A stretch of 64,000 nucleotides of DNA from Isoetes taiwanensis. Taxonomy: Eukaryota; Streptophyta; Lycopodiopsida; Isoetales; Isoetaceae. The notes under the pieces are model-generated. The model was given only the letters and a program-made list of their open reading frames with translations, did not search any database and was not told the DNA's origin. This document shows, piece after piece, positions 40,191 through 51,509 of this stretch. How positions within the stretch are numbered: position 1 is the first letter of the stretch; each line of letters starts with the position of its first letter. The DNA lies in NCBI GenBank assembly GCA_021234155.1, contig JAJEKV010000241.1:434001-498000 (forward strand), in the 5' to 3' direction. The position numbers and the translations under genes were made by a program.

Positions 40191-43100
40191 CTAATGAATT
40201 CCTTGGAGGTGCTGGTTTGTCCTTTTCCTTGCTTTCCCCTTCATGATCAGATGGAATGTGCAGTAGGTGCATTTACAGTTGCCCGCCTTGGCCATGTTAA
40301 ACCTTCCTTTGGCATCTTTGGCCTCGCATATCAGATCTCTTCGAATGTTGTAATTTTGGTCACAGCAGCAACCACAGACGCATATGGCATCGAGATGTGC
40401 AGATGTATCAGCTGGGCCGAAGAACTTAATCCATTCCTTTTCGTGCTCGGCTTTGTTCCTTTTCCATTTGAGCCTCCTAGTCATCAGGAACAAAGTATCT
40501 GCAGCAATAAACGACTCATACATTAACACTAAGGATCCAATTAATATCATACAATACCTGTTATATAATCCCTTCCGGGGGGATAATTTCAAAATCAAAT
40601 ATGAAGGAGTTTCTCCCTTTCCAAACTCTCCACAGGAGGATATATATTCTCCAGTCCGTTGGGTTGTTAGGCATGAAGAACTCTTTGTGATTCAGGGTAA
40701 CAAGATTTTGGCCTAGGATCTCAAAGGCCAGTTCCAGAACCCATTCAGACCATAGGCAAGACCTGAATAGATGATTTTCATCCTCCTTATAGGCTAGGCA
40801 TCTGTCACAAATATCAGAATTAGTCATAGAAAGTTTAAATCTCTTACAGTTAGTAGCCAATCCCTTGTGCCATAGCTGCCACATAAAGGCCTTGATTTTC
40901 GGATTAATTGGGCTACTCCACATAAATTTGAGGTTCCTCCTAGCTGTGTCCGAAGAAACTCCCCATTTAAGGTGAATTGTAACAGTTTGATCTCTCATGA
41001 GAAATTTGTAGGCCGAATTGACTTTGTAGCCATTCACCCCATTGTGCTTCCAAGAGTCCTGGGAGTGGGACCATCTACCATTCACTACTGTATAAATAAT
41101 GGCTTCATACAAAGAATCGTTTTTCTTGACCTTCCCCTGCAAGGACTGAGTTATGAAATAAAATAATCCCATTATCATCATATAGATCTCTGATCATGGT
41201 GATCCCTTTTTGCTTCCAAAGTTTCGCTTGATCAGGGAAGTGGCGGGCTAGGCACATATCAGGATTATCCAAAATGAGAGCAGGATTCCAAAAAATGGAT
41301 TGATCTGTGGATAAACCCTTTTCCCAACTGTACATCTGTTTAATTTCGAGCCAAGCCTTTATCCACTTTTTAATAAGACCTGGAGTGGTGGCTGGAACAG
41401 AGAATGGAAAGAAGATAGAGTGTGGCAGGTCCATCTTTAGGTTTCTCCAACCATAAGGGTGGCATTTACTAATATAATGCCTAATCAGTACAGAGATGGG
41501 GTGCTTGATCCTATCATAAGAGGCTTTATGAAAATATTTTGCTGCCAAAGCCAAACCTTGCTTTCTTATATTAATAGTTCCCAGTCCACCTTCTGCTTTT
41601 GACTTGCAACACTCTTCCATGGAAATTGGGTCCCAGCACCTTCTGTTTTGGCCACAGGAGATAAACCTGCCAATAATACCTTGAAGCTTATTAGTAACTT
41701 TTTTGGGAGCTAAAATAATTGAAGATTGATAGACCTGCGAGGAGGATATCATAAAATTGGCTATAATAGCTCTGCCATTCTTAGAAAGATATTTAGAATT
41801 CAGGGTGTCCACCTTTTTATAAAATTTATCAGTTATATCATTCCACAATTCCGAGGCATTACTTCTGATGGCAAAGGGAATACCCAAAATTTTAGTCTTT
41901 GTGCAAGGAGAGTTATACTTACAGCCAAAAAGGTCAGCTGCATGGGTGCCCTTGTCCATGTCCCTGGCTTGAATAGCAGATTTAAGAGGGTTAATTTTGC
42001 AACCTGAGGTTTGACCAAAGTCCTGGAGGATATGCTAAGTGTTGGTAATAGAATCCTGATCCATAGATATCATAATGAAGGTATCATCAGCAAAATGTCC
42101 GTTGAGGATCTGATCCACCTGAGAGTTATCAGAGAGTTAAAGGCCTTTGATAGAATTCTCATTCTTTGCCTTTTCCAATCTGCTATGCAAGGCTTCCATG
42201 ACAATTAAGAATAAAAACGGGGCCAAAGGACACCCTTGCTTGACACCTCTTTTGAGAGCAAAGAATGGGCTGCACTCACCATTAACAAGTACTGCCGATC
42301 TAGAATTACTCAAGATAGCTTTAAATATACCTGTACTTTCTTCGTTGAACCCCAGAGCCCTGCAACATTTAAACAAGAAATTCCAACTGACCGTATCAAA
42401 AGCTTTCGTGATATCCAGTTTGAGAAGGGCAATATCTTGGTTGGATTCTTTGGCCCAGTGCAATCCTAAGATTGCAGTGACCACATTGTCCAGGATGAAT
42501 CGATCCTTGAGATATGCTGATTGGGTGCTGCTGATTGCATTGTTTAATATCTTCTTGAGTCTTGCAGCCAGCGCCCCTGCAATTATCTTGTAAATAACAT
42601 TAGTAAGAGAAATTGGTCTATAATCAGCAAAGGAGGTTGGAGAATCGATCTTGGGAATGAGAGTAATAAGACTCGTGTTGATTCTGGCATCCAGACACTT
42701 ATTTATCCTGAACTCATTGGCCAATTTGGTAATACCCTCGCTTAAAATAGGCCAAGCCTTTTTAAAAAATTCCGCAGGGAGACCATTTGGTCCCGGAGTT
42801 TTCCCATTATCCATTCCAGAGATAACTTCCTTGAGTTCAAGATCAGTAAACGGGGCTGTGATCAGGTTGTTCTGGTCATCATTGACTTTACTCCTAATAT
42901 TAATAAAAAGGTCCATCATCTCCTCAGGACAGTCAGTGTTAGTACCCATAATCTTTGTGAAATGGTCCACAGCAGCCTTCTTGAGGTTGAGATCACCAGA
43001 AATTAGAGTGTCCCCCACCTTGACTTCATCAATTTGATTTCTTTTGAGCTTCGTCTTGGCCTTGATAAAAAAATACTTGGAGTTACATCTCTCATCCTCC

Positions 43101-44155
43101 TTAAGCTCTTTGATTTTAGCCTTTACTTTCCAGCCCTTTGCAATGCTAAGTTCCTCCTTCTCGATCTGTATTTTGATGTCATCTTGCATGTCAGCAGGGG
43201 CATTACTGAGGCTTTGTCTCAGATGAGCCAGATTGGCATGCTTCTGGTAGTGAATTTCTTTACCCCAGCATTTTAGCCAGCTTTTAATGTGCTTGGCTAA
43301 GTTTATCCACCACCACATCCAACCTTTATCACCAGCTGGCTTGGGGTGACAGTTTATAATGTTCTGGAGCTTATCCAGAAAATCCTCATGGTCCAAAAGA
43401 TTAACATTAAGCTTGAAGAAGGATTTTCTACTACTTTGCTTGTTCTTGCCAATCAAACAAATTTGCTGAGGATAGTGGTCGGAGAGAGTGTATCCTGTTA
43501 AATTATCCACCCTACTGCCAATAGTCCATAGGTTCTCACTAAGGTAAAAGCGGTCATGAAGGCAGCAAATAGGATCAGCCCTATGGTCAGACCAGCTAAA
43601 AGAATTAGGTTTGGTTCTGGCAATCCTGAGATTATGATCAGCCAGAAGCTTGGTCCAAACACACCGTTCCTGAGGCAAGAGAGCTTTAAAATTCCTATTT
43701 TTCATGTAGCTATCAGTGACCATATTAAAGTCTCCAGCCAGAATGAGATCATCAGCATCTATATTGGCCAGACTTTGATTGATTTTATTCCACACAATAA
43801 TCCTCTCAGAGGGATTATGGTAAGAGTACACATTAGCTATGGCTATAGTATCAGGGCCAAGATTACCTACCAGAATCTGCCACCTACCACTGTTATCATT
43901 GACCATATGTTTTACCTCCAGATTGATTCTCAGATTCCACACTATGGCAATACCTGCAGACGAATCATTAGCACTAATAGACCAAACTTTAAAATTGGGA
44001 GGAAGGGATCTAGAAATAATCTCGTTATGGTTAAGATCATGGATCTTCTGGATTAGCAGAATATCAGGGTTAAGGGTAGAGATACAGACCTTTAGACGCT
44101 CCCTTTTGATAATATTATTTATACCCTGGAGATTTCAGGTAATGATCTTAAGGTG
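40191..44155 (-). pseudogene. L1 ORF2: endonuclease, RT and Cys-rich C-terminus, few lesions
   Basis: The start LKIIT is followed by TGA where Trp of LKIITWN is expected (about 44136). Endonuclease motifs: LILAGDFNMVTDSYM, NSFSWSDHRAD, YTLSDHYPQQ. RT motifs: GKTPGPNGLPAEFFKKAWPI, FADYRPISLTNVIYKIIAGA, LLKLDITKAFDTVSWNFLFK, LKRGVKQGCPLAPFLFLIVM, then a stop (42137) and HFADDTFIMIS (catalytic FADD, about 42085) in the same region. Later: LGIPFAIRSNASELWND, GGLGTINIRKQGLALAAKYF, zf-RVT-like DICDRCLAYKEDENHLFRSC, LLWRVWKGRNSFIF, and after a frame change a Cys-rich end ICEAKDAKGRFN then NCKCTYCTFH. About three lesions separate it from an intact frame. Confidence 0.9.
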
Positions 44156-44163
44156 GCCCGACA

Positions 44164-45337
44164 TTAACATTTGTACCTTCCTTTGGCCATCCTGGATTGG
44201 ATGGCTGAATTCCTCGGGCTTACTCTCAGAGGTCCAAGGTAAGTTTTCTTCTGTCCCCTGCCCCTTCTTCTTGAAGTAATCTGCTTCCATCCTTCCTCAT
44301 TGCAAGAATGTATGAACTCGTGATCCGAATTATAGTTCTCAGACTCCCCTTCAGAATTTTCCTCCTTAAGAGGGAAGGAGAGAGTCACCATACCTGTTTT
44401 AAATTTGACCTCCAAGTTGACATTCTTGAGAAAAAAATCCCAATTGTTGTCCATGAAGAGAGAATCACTTTTGAGAGTGAAATCCGATTGATGTTCATCA
44501 GGGTCCCTCTGAGTTATGGTTTTACAATCAATTTGAGCCCGAGCACAAGCATCTTTTTGAGCCAGAGCAGAAGCATCCATATTTTTGGGGCGCCACTCCT
44601 GCCTAATAATGAGAGGGGGTTTTACTGATGTAGCTTTTTTCCAGATGGGTGTAGCTTCTTCAAGCACCTTGTGGGTGGGAATTTTAGAATACACCACCTC
44701 CAAATCCAAAGTTCTGCCTTCTGAGATCTTGATTTTAACATTTTTAAGCCATCTTGAGTCAATCTCTTTAGAAATACAGACAGAGGGGAAATTTGTTTGG
44801 GGGATATTTATAGAGATAATATCCCCCAAGTTGCTCGAGATGGCCCTCAGATGAGAAATTGTCCATAAGGCAGGAGGCAGATTAGGAAATGTTATCCAGG
44901 TGGATGTAGAAATATGCTTTGAGTTACCTGGGGTAAATAATGGGCTCCATCTCATGATGTAAAACTCGTTGTTACTAATTTTGCCCAATTTCTTTTCTAG
45001 CAGGTAGGTAACACTAAAATTATCCCTACAGAGGATCTGAAACGTTCTGTTATCAATCTTGAGCAGGGAGCAGATGGGGATTCTATGAGTTTTGGTGATC
45101 CAAAACTTGATTTCTCCAATAGAGGGGCATTTTGAAGGAAAATAGATAAGCAACCCCCTGTCAGAGTATAAATTCACTGCCGTGGAATCTTGAACACTCG
45201 AAAGATCAATATAATCCAAATTAACTTTAGATTTGTCAGTCGGGTTAGCACAAGAATCAAGATTAAGCAAAGCATTTTTATATGAGGGAAGAGTTGGACC
45301 TTTTGCTTTGTCGCTCTTGCCAATGACAGGGATCCGG
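44164..45337 (-). CDS. L1 ORF1, DUF4283-type RNA-binding protein
   Basis: The frame is open upstream of its first ATG (45270), with SYKNALLNLDSC like other plant ORF1 starts. It has LLIYFPSKCPSIGEIKFWIT, NRTFQILCRDNFSVTYLLEK, FYIMRWSPLFTPGNS and TWITFPNLPPALWTISHLRA, the typical DUF4283 pattern of plant L1 ORF1, then a basic C-terminus (WKQITSRRRGRGQKKTYLG). It should package the element RNA. Confidence 0.8.
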
Positions 45338-46108
45338 TTACATATTCTGATCTTCGACTGAGGTACTGATCCTGTTCATGCCAGAGTTGTGTAAGTCCAC
45401 GCAGTTCTTGCAGTCACACTGATTTGTCTCAAGCGGGTTGAAATACCCATTGGAATCCCTGATCTTGCATGCACCAGTGTCCTTTTTGAGTCTTGTCTGA
45501 TAAATACCATATTCTTGCGAGACATCTTTAAGGATCAGATCAGAACCCGAGGGGATTTTACTGAGAGCCTGCTTCCGGTGGTACTCAATGACACTGTCGT
45601 CGGCTTCTTCCCATCTTTTAATGAGTTTTATGGAAGCCTTAGAGTTCCAGTTAAGGTTTTCAAGGTCCAGAAGAATTGCCTTGGCCGCATTGAGCATCTC
45701 GTCCATAGATTTTTGGAAGATGTTGTTCTTGAGGCTGCAACAATCGGCTTCAGAGTGGCCTTGTTTTACCCTTATCCTTTTACATAAGTTTCTGTCCATT
45801 TCCTGAAGAAGCTCGAACATATTCCAGGCCCAATCCCTATCGTTAGCCCTTCCAGCGTTATAATCTTTATCCACGGCTTCCATTTTACTGAGAGTCTCAC
45901 ATATAACCCCGTCACCAAGAACCTCCATGCAAACCGCCGCTGCTCTCTGTTGATCTTGAATTAGAGCAAAGGTGATATACATAGATTTCAGTTTCCCCCA
46001 GACCTTATCATTCTTACTATCTAGCCAGAAAATGTTAGTCCATTCATCGTCTTCAATCATGCGGAGAGCTTTCTTTGTCCATTTGGCTCTTGGGTTGATT
46101 CGAGCCAA
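45338..46108 (-). CDS. L1 upstream ORF with C-terminal Cys/His motif (256 aa)
   Basis: The protein is helical and charged (RMIEDDEWTNIFWLDSKNDK, LIKRWEEADDSVIEYHRKQA) and ends in ACKIRDSNGYFN followed by QCDCKNCVDLH, a Cys-rich motif CX3DX2GXFNX6CXCX2CX3H. The same motif with the same spacing recurs at the end of ORF2 (about 40230-40330), while the rest of the two proteins is unlike. It ends just upstream of the ORF1 frame. No family is recognised; zinc and RNA binding are guesses. Confidence 0.6.
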   Translation of the reverse strand: MARINPRAKWTKKALRMIEDDEWTNIFWLDSKNDKVWGKLKSMYITFALIQDQQRAAAVCMEVLGDGVICETLSKMEAVDKDYNAGRANDRDWAWNMFELLQEMDRNLCKRIRVKQGHSEADCCSLKNNIFQKSMDEMLNAAKAILLDLENLNWNSKASIKLIKRWEEADDSVIEYHRKQALSKIPSGSDLILKDVSQEYGIYQTRLKKDTGACKIRDSNGYFNPLETNQCDCKNCVDLHNSGMNRISTSVEDQNM

Positions 46109-46185
46109 TTTTCACGGTTTTGCTTGCCATAATCAGTTTTCGCCTGCGAAACTCCAAACAAGAGTCTGTAAAAGCTTGCCGGAGA

Positions 46186-46566
46186 TCAATCAAACCTCCA
46201 CACCAGAATATCAAGGTCCTCAAAGCTTTCCACCGGCTGTAAATTGAAGAAGAGAGCCCACCGAACTAAGGGTTCTGCCCCAAAATCAAATGGAACGCTG
46301 AGCCGGAAGAGATTTCTGGGAAAGCGGTTGCCCAGAGCCAAATATCCGGTATTATGAGCACAAATTCTTAATGATCCTAGTCTGTCAAAGCACAGTATGC
46401 TAAGGAAGTGACTGCCTACTGACGTCCTACTAAATCCTATCCTAGATTGATTGTTGTACGCTAAGCTAAGGAGGTTTCTAATGGCATTGACTGTCACATC
46501 GTTGTCCACTGGGATCTGGGGAAGCCCCAGACTCTGGAGAACATCCTCTAGAAAGAACTCATTCAT
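46186..46566 (-). CDS. L1 ORF-0, unknown function (126 aa)
   Basis: The ATG at 46566 is the first after the leader. The protein (MNEFFLEDVLQSLGLPQIPV... LCFDRLGSLRICAHNTGYLA...VESFEDLDILVWRFD) has no recognised motif and is acidic at the end. Frame continuity with the next ORF is lost within 80 bp, so the two may once have been one ORF of about 410 codons. Confidence 0.5.
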   Translation of the reverse strand: MNEFFLEDVLQSLGLPQIPVDNDVTVNAIRNLLSLAYNNQSRIGFSRTSVGSHFLSILCFDRLGSLRICAHNTGYLALGNRFPRNLFRLSVPFDFGAEPLVRWALFFNLQPVESFEDLDILVWRFD

Positions 46567-46791
46567 CGAGTCTCAGGCTTCTCCCGTTTCCCGAGGCGGG
46601 CCGAAGGACGCCAATGTGAGCGCCAACGTTCATCTTCCCTCCGCCACATTTCCTCCCAGTAGATTACAATCTTGGGCTTCACCACAACCCACCATTGCAT
46701 CCGGCACTACTCCGCCTCTCCCTCTGAGTTCCTAACTCCTCCCCTGGTGCAAAAGCCCCTGGCTCTTCTGGATCGAATAATCTCAATAATC

Positions 46792-47550
46792 ATTAGTAGG
46801 AAAATGTAAATTACATGCCTGCTAAAGGGCCAAGCTCGTTACAGATTCTATCAAAATTCCCCAAGATTCTCAATGATTTCCTTAGATTCAATCGAGATTC
46901 TTGAGGCTCTCTTTGATTCTCCAAGTTGTCACTGAATTCCATCAATGTTCTTTTAGATCCTTTGAAATCCCCTTAGATACCCTCAACATTCACTGGCTTC
47001 CTTCTGCATCTAACCACTCTTTTGAAAACTCTCGACAAGCCGGTATTTGTCTCTACCCAGTTTAAAATTTCTTAAGCCTTTTTTAGATTCCATTGGATTG
47101 CTCAAGATTCTATTAGATTCTCCAATATGTTCCTTCATAATATATCGGTTAAGTCAAAAAAATCATGTTGATCACAATCAATATTTGTAACATTGCCATT
47201 CTTTTAATATATTGATGACACAGTTCTTAAAAAAAAAATATTTGTAATTTAGCAAAAAGATTTTTTTTTTTTGCCACAAGGTCAATGAATCAACCACTTG
47301 GCATTTTTTGCAGAGGTTAAGTTCAAAACATCATGGTGATTATGATTTAGTATATGCTATTTCAACTACATTTATTTTTTTCGGCACTGGGTTAACGTGA
47401 ACACACGACAAAGCGAGGTGGATTTGTGATAGACCACAAGTTAAATTACAAACATTAAACAGAAAATGCAAAGTGTGAAAAAGGTGTAAGCATAAAGTTT
47501 TGTGGTATGGTATTTAGGAGGTTCGTTTTTTGACAACCTTTTCCTTGGTA
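46792..47550. repeat. Degenerate GATTCT repeat array (46830-47125) and AT-rich spacer
   Basis: Words such as AGATTCTCAATGATTTCCTT, AGATTCAATCGAGATTCTTG and AGATTCTATTAGATTCTCC repeat irregularly every 15-25 bp between 46830 and 47125. It is the reverse-strand version of the array at 61140-61680. The rest to 47550 is AT-rich without gene. Confidence 0.65.
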
Positions 47551-48773
47551 TTTTTTTTTTTTTTTTTGAAGGACGTCAAGCTTTATTCACCAACTAGAAA
47601 CCAGAGCAACATAAATGCAAAGACAGGATTATAACCCCAGTGGACAAACCGATCCAACTGAGCACAACCACCTGCCTATGCAAAAGAATGAATCTGAAGG
47701 TAAGTATGCCAGATCAGTACTTTCTTCTCTTGATCAAGAGAAGAACAATTGTAAGCCATAACAATTTTATCTTGCGCCCACTGAAGAACAACCTCATCCG
47801 GCAGATCTATGCCCTTAAAGATAAACAACCTCCTTCTCTTCCAGATTGACCATAAAAGCCACCGCATGCGAGATGAAAAGCTCGTTTCCGTTGTTTGGGC
47901 CAAGCATCGGGATAGATAGCAAGCAAAATTTGCCGGCTAGATCGAGACGTGCAAAAAGGGTCAACAACCAAGACCATGCCCGCCAAGCCTCTCACACAAG
48001 AAAAAACAATGCTCAATACTCTCAACCCTTTTTGCGGCATAAAGGGCGAGCTCAAATCCGATTATCCATTTTATGGACTAACCTCGTTGACTCTCGAGGC
48101 ATCTATGGATCACTTGCCACCACAAAACTACTACTTTGGGGTGAAGCGCCTTATCCCATACCCATATCCAAACACTTTTCCATTGTGGTCGAGGGACTCA
48201 AGATGCCATCTATTAGATGGAGGCAGGATTTCGTAATGCACAAGCAATTTATACAGAAGACACAAACCGCCCGGCCGGATATCCCGATGGCAACCCCATA
48301 TGACTACCTCAATGCGGGACCGTAATCCTCGTGGCAACAATGCAAAGAATATGATTCCGATTACTCGTCCCATCGCACAACAAGAACTTTGTTCTAAATG
48401 CTTCCCATGACATGAGATGATCGGACTCATACCAAGCCGCAATAGTATTGATACCAAATGCTACCCATCGTCGTTGTGTCTTTGGATGAACAACCACACT
48501 TAGAGGCACATTCTCCGGAGTGTCCCAAAGGAATCCACCAAAGCATGGAGTGGACAAATCAAGACATGCCTCGGGATTAATATGGAAAAGAGACCGACGT
48601 TGTCCCAAGCCGCAAGCAACCCCTTGGTATAACCATTTAGCTTTAAATAACTATAGTGGTTGCTTCGAACCCCTTTTGCCTCACCTTGCTTTAACTCGTT
48701 TTGTCGATAAATGTTATTAGTCCATTCTACCAGTGGGAACCTTAATATGGCCAAGTTATCCGAACCATCCTCC
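47551..48773 (-). mobile_element. L1 fragment, 5'-truncated
   Basis: On the minus strand, coding pieces in order are LNGYTKGLLAAWDNVGLF, VVHPKTQRRWVAFGINTIAA, a zf-RVT remnant (about 48050-47990), ILLAIYPDAWPKQRKRAFHL and MRWLLWSIWKRRRLFIFKG, then a 3' untranslated region with AATAAA and CCTTC plus A17 (T-run 47551-47567). Same subfamily as 26480-26922. Frameshifts make it inactive. Confidence 0.88.
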
Positions 48774-48792
48774 AAAAAAAAAAAAAAAAAAA
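48774..48792 (+). repeat. A-tract at the truncated end of the L1 fragment
   Basis: A pure run of 19 A on the plus strand follows CATCCTCC, which resembles the L1 tail junction CATCCTTC. It directly abuts the 5' end of the minus-strand L1, so that L1 is bounded by T-run and A-run. Confidence 0.7.
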
Positions 48793-49680
48793 GGAAGAAG
48801 AAGAAAACCAGCTTGTATCATAGCAATCCTTCATGGCGTATTTGTTCATTTTATTGATCGCTCTATATCGATCATTCTGGTCATTAGATTCCAACAATAT
48901 TCCAAGGAATATGAAAGATGAAATCAGACCCCTGTATAATAAAATGCTCCACATGCGTAAAATAATATCTATGAAAATATGTGTGCTACAAGAAATAAAA
49001 GGGCTCTGGTCATTGTGAATAGAACATAGTTGAATGTAAAAATATCTATCTAAATTAGCGTAAAATCACTATGAACTCTTAAAAAAAAACAGAGATCCAC
49101 AAAACCAAACACATGAAGCTGGTTATGGCAATGTTTACACCTTTGCATGCCAGATTCGGACTCGAAGATGCATTGTAGAATTAAATTGCAAACTCATGCA
49201 ATTAGCAAGCATCAACAATAACATCTCGCTAAATGAAATCACCAGTTTTCAATAAGAATGAACCGAATTGTAGGTACACGGTTGCCTTAAGCCTATGACA
49301 ACACATAAAATCGGAATGTAGAGCAAATGAAATAACTGAAAAAATGCAGCATCTCTATTCTATAGCAAAAATTTATTCACGACTTTCTCAAAATGTACAA
49401 AATTTGAGGCACATGAATGGATAAAGTCCATAGTGATTTACGTAGCACTATAGTACTTGATAGACCATCTGCCAATGTCATCTAGGCAACAGATTTATTG
49501 AATGAGGATTAGCTCCCATCACTTACAAGTCGAGTGTGGAAGGTGGCATAAAACATTGAGGTCCAATCACGAATGCAAACATATAGGATAGGAGATGACC
49601 ATCACTTTTCACGTAGTTGTGCATCTATAAGAGAGCAACACCAGACAGTAAATTGTGTGACTATCTATATTGTTTTTCAG
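48793..49680. other. AT-rich spacer
   Basis: No gene, element or structured repeat is visible in this stretch. Confidence 0.4.
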
Positions 49681-49829
49681 TTGCCACCATAGAAACTAGC
49701 AATTTTCCTCACATAAATGTTGCTTGTTTATGAGACATAATAAAAGTAGACAATTGCCACCATAGAAACTAGCAATTTTCCTCACATAAATGTTGCTTGT
49801 TTATGAGACATAATTATAAAAGTAGACTA
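49681..49829. repeat. Perfect 73-bp tandem duplication
   Basis: The block beginning TTGCCACCATAGAAACTAGC at 49681 is repeated from 49754 with no substitution up to a 3-bp insertion near its end. It is a recent local duplication in spacer DNA. Confidence 0.95.
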
Positions 49830-49849
49830 GGCCATGACGTCTCCTAGAC

Positions 49850-50000
49850 TTAAGAATAGAATAGAATAATTTTTATCGTCCACGGAGACTAATCGGCTTA
49901 TGGGATCAATAAAAGAGCACATCAGACTTATTACTATCCGGATTAAAAAAAATTACCCCCAAAGATTTTCGAGGGAAAACCCGTGACGATAATAAGAGAT
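49850..50000 (-). mobile_element. 3' end of the non-L1 LINE, heavily truncated
   Basis: On the minus strand it reads TTTTCCCTCGAAAATC, AGTAATAAGT, GATCCCATAAGCCGATTAGT, CTCCGTGGACGATAAAAATT and an (ATTCT)n tail, matching the last about 150 bp of the element at 29132-33590. The terminal hairpin is weakened by mismatches. Confidence 0.85.
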
Positions 50001-50863
50001 GAGAATAATCAATAACAATTACAATTAATTAAGAACACAATATTACATTGCAAAGATGGTCTCTTTCGAACAAGTCAAAACTCAAAATCAATCACTACTT
50101 TCGTGCGGCAGCTTCAAGAACAAGAACTCAGAACCTACATCCTATCAGGCTCTCTGAACACGATGTGAAGTGCAAGAATCTCCAAGCACCTTCGCAACAA
50201 AAATAGGAAGAAACATGCCACTTAGAAAATTGCGAATCCCTTTCTTTCGCTCCCCAATACCCACATTTTATGAAGGGGGCAGTTTTTGGAACCTTATTAG
50301 TGGTAATGAGAGAAAGGGTACATGGTTTGATTTCGTGCATAATCTCCAACATACCTGATTTCTGATTTACATGCAACCATAAGGCCCTTTAAGAACCATA
50401 ACTACAGATCCTTAAATCTAAAATGACAATCATACTACATATGTGTAAGCACATGACTGATATGCAAAATCATCGGTGCTTTTCCTAGACCGACCATCAT
50501 CACGAGTAATAAAATCATCCATGTCAGCACGTGTGAGATCCTCAAGTCCATATGTACGAAGCTATGTTTTCTCATTAGAAAGCACTTCTTACAACAGCTT
50601 GTCAATTTTTATGCTTTGTCTAATATACATTTTAACAATTCAAACAGAAGTGCCGCAGATGCTGGTCCTGAAGTTACAATAAAACTGTTAGCAACTTATA
50701 GAAATGACAATCAATTATGCACCGCTTGTTAATCTTAGACAGTTTGCAATTTGCAATTGCAATCTGCAATTTGCAATTTGAATATCTGTTCAGTTTAGTC
50801 CAAGCTGCTGCTTGCCTTGTGGTGCGTTCAAGAGAACTGCAAATATGTTGCAGTGTTGTCAGT
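50001..50863. other. Spacer downstream of the host gene
   Basis: No supported gene. On the minus strand 50583-50455 a stretch resembling an exon (EDLTRADMDDFITRDDGRSR) is preceded by an in-frame stop and lacks clear splice sites. It contains GCAATTTGCAATTGCAATCTGC-type short repeats at 50750-50780. Confidence 0.35.
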
Positions 50864-51509
50864 TTACAATTCATCAGTTCCTCTGAAAGGGAATTCAAAG
50901 CTGGATTCAGACTCATTATCATGTTCATTCAACAACCACTTGACTGATGCAGTCTTAGGCTCCGGAATGTGACCACGATGAAAACTGGAATGAGGGCTAG
51001 TTTTGGCCACGGTAAGAACACCCCTTGGTCTCACTTTCCTACGGTCTCTTACACCGGCCGATCCAAGGCCATAAATAGGACTTGTGCCAAAACTGGGGCT
51101 CGCCTCAAAACTGCATCCTGACCTGACCCCTACCCTAGGAGTCGTCCTTATATTTATTTCAGGAGAAGCTGATAATTGTGCTGGAGGAGTTACAACTAAT
51201 TCTTCAGCATCAACTTCCGTATCGCCAAGCGAGATAGGGGGCACTGTGGTTTTGGTCAATGCTGAATGTGGATCATCAAGTTGCACGTCTAATTCATGGG
51301 CAGGTTTCTTTCCAGAAGTCTTTGCTAAAATCCCTTGAGAACCAGTTGAGGATATTTTGGTCTTCTTGGCACACTTCCTTGTTTTCTGCAATAGATGGCC
51401 TTGACCTTCTCTTTTCCGCTTCTCCAACTTTGCAGTTTCAGGTTTCTGGATATTACCATATGTTTTCTGTGGTCCAAGAGGCTTTGGGCCTCTTTGAGCT
51501 GCGCCATCC
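50864..51509 (-). CDS. Terminal exon of an unrecognised nuclear protein gene
   Basis: An acceptor TACAG precedes 51509, and the frame runs 215 codons to a stop at 50864. The first base completes the codon left open by the exon at 52946-53061, giving SKL-DGAAQRGPKPLGPQK. The protein is Lys/Ser/Pro-rich, with bipartite nuclear-localisation-like clusters (KLEKRKREGQGHLLQKTRK, RDRRKVRPRG) and a conserved-looking end (EPKTASVKWLLNEHDNESES). No domain is recognised. Confidence 0.6.

Larger units (their letters stand above)
40032..46775 (-). mobile_element. Full-length L1-type LINE with extra upstream ORFs
   Basis: The element is flanked by a perfect 16-bp target-site duplication AATAATCTCAATAATC (40016-40031 and 46776-46791) and ends in a short A-run (T-run 40032-40040) following CGCCTTCAAT. 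Reading the minus strand: about 200-bp GC-rich leader, ORF-0 (46566-46186), ORF-C (46108-45338), ORF1 (about 45337-44164), ORF2 (about 44155-40191). ORF2 carries few lesions, so the copy is fairly young. Confidence 0.95.

Noticed and set aside
40191-46566. Cys-rich L1 ends as plant viral nucleocapsid proteins
   Set aside because: They lie inside a LINE with its own target duplication and the spacing differs from the CCHC knuckle.
50455-50583. Possible extra exon with EDLTRADMDDFI
   Set aside because: An in-frame stop precedes it and it lies beyond the terminal exon stop; no splice sites.
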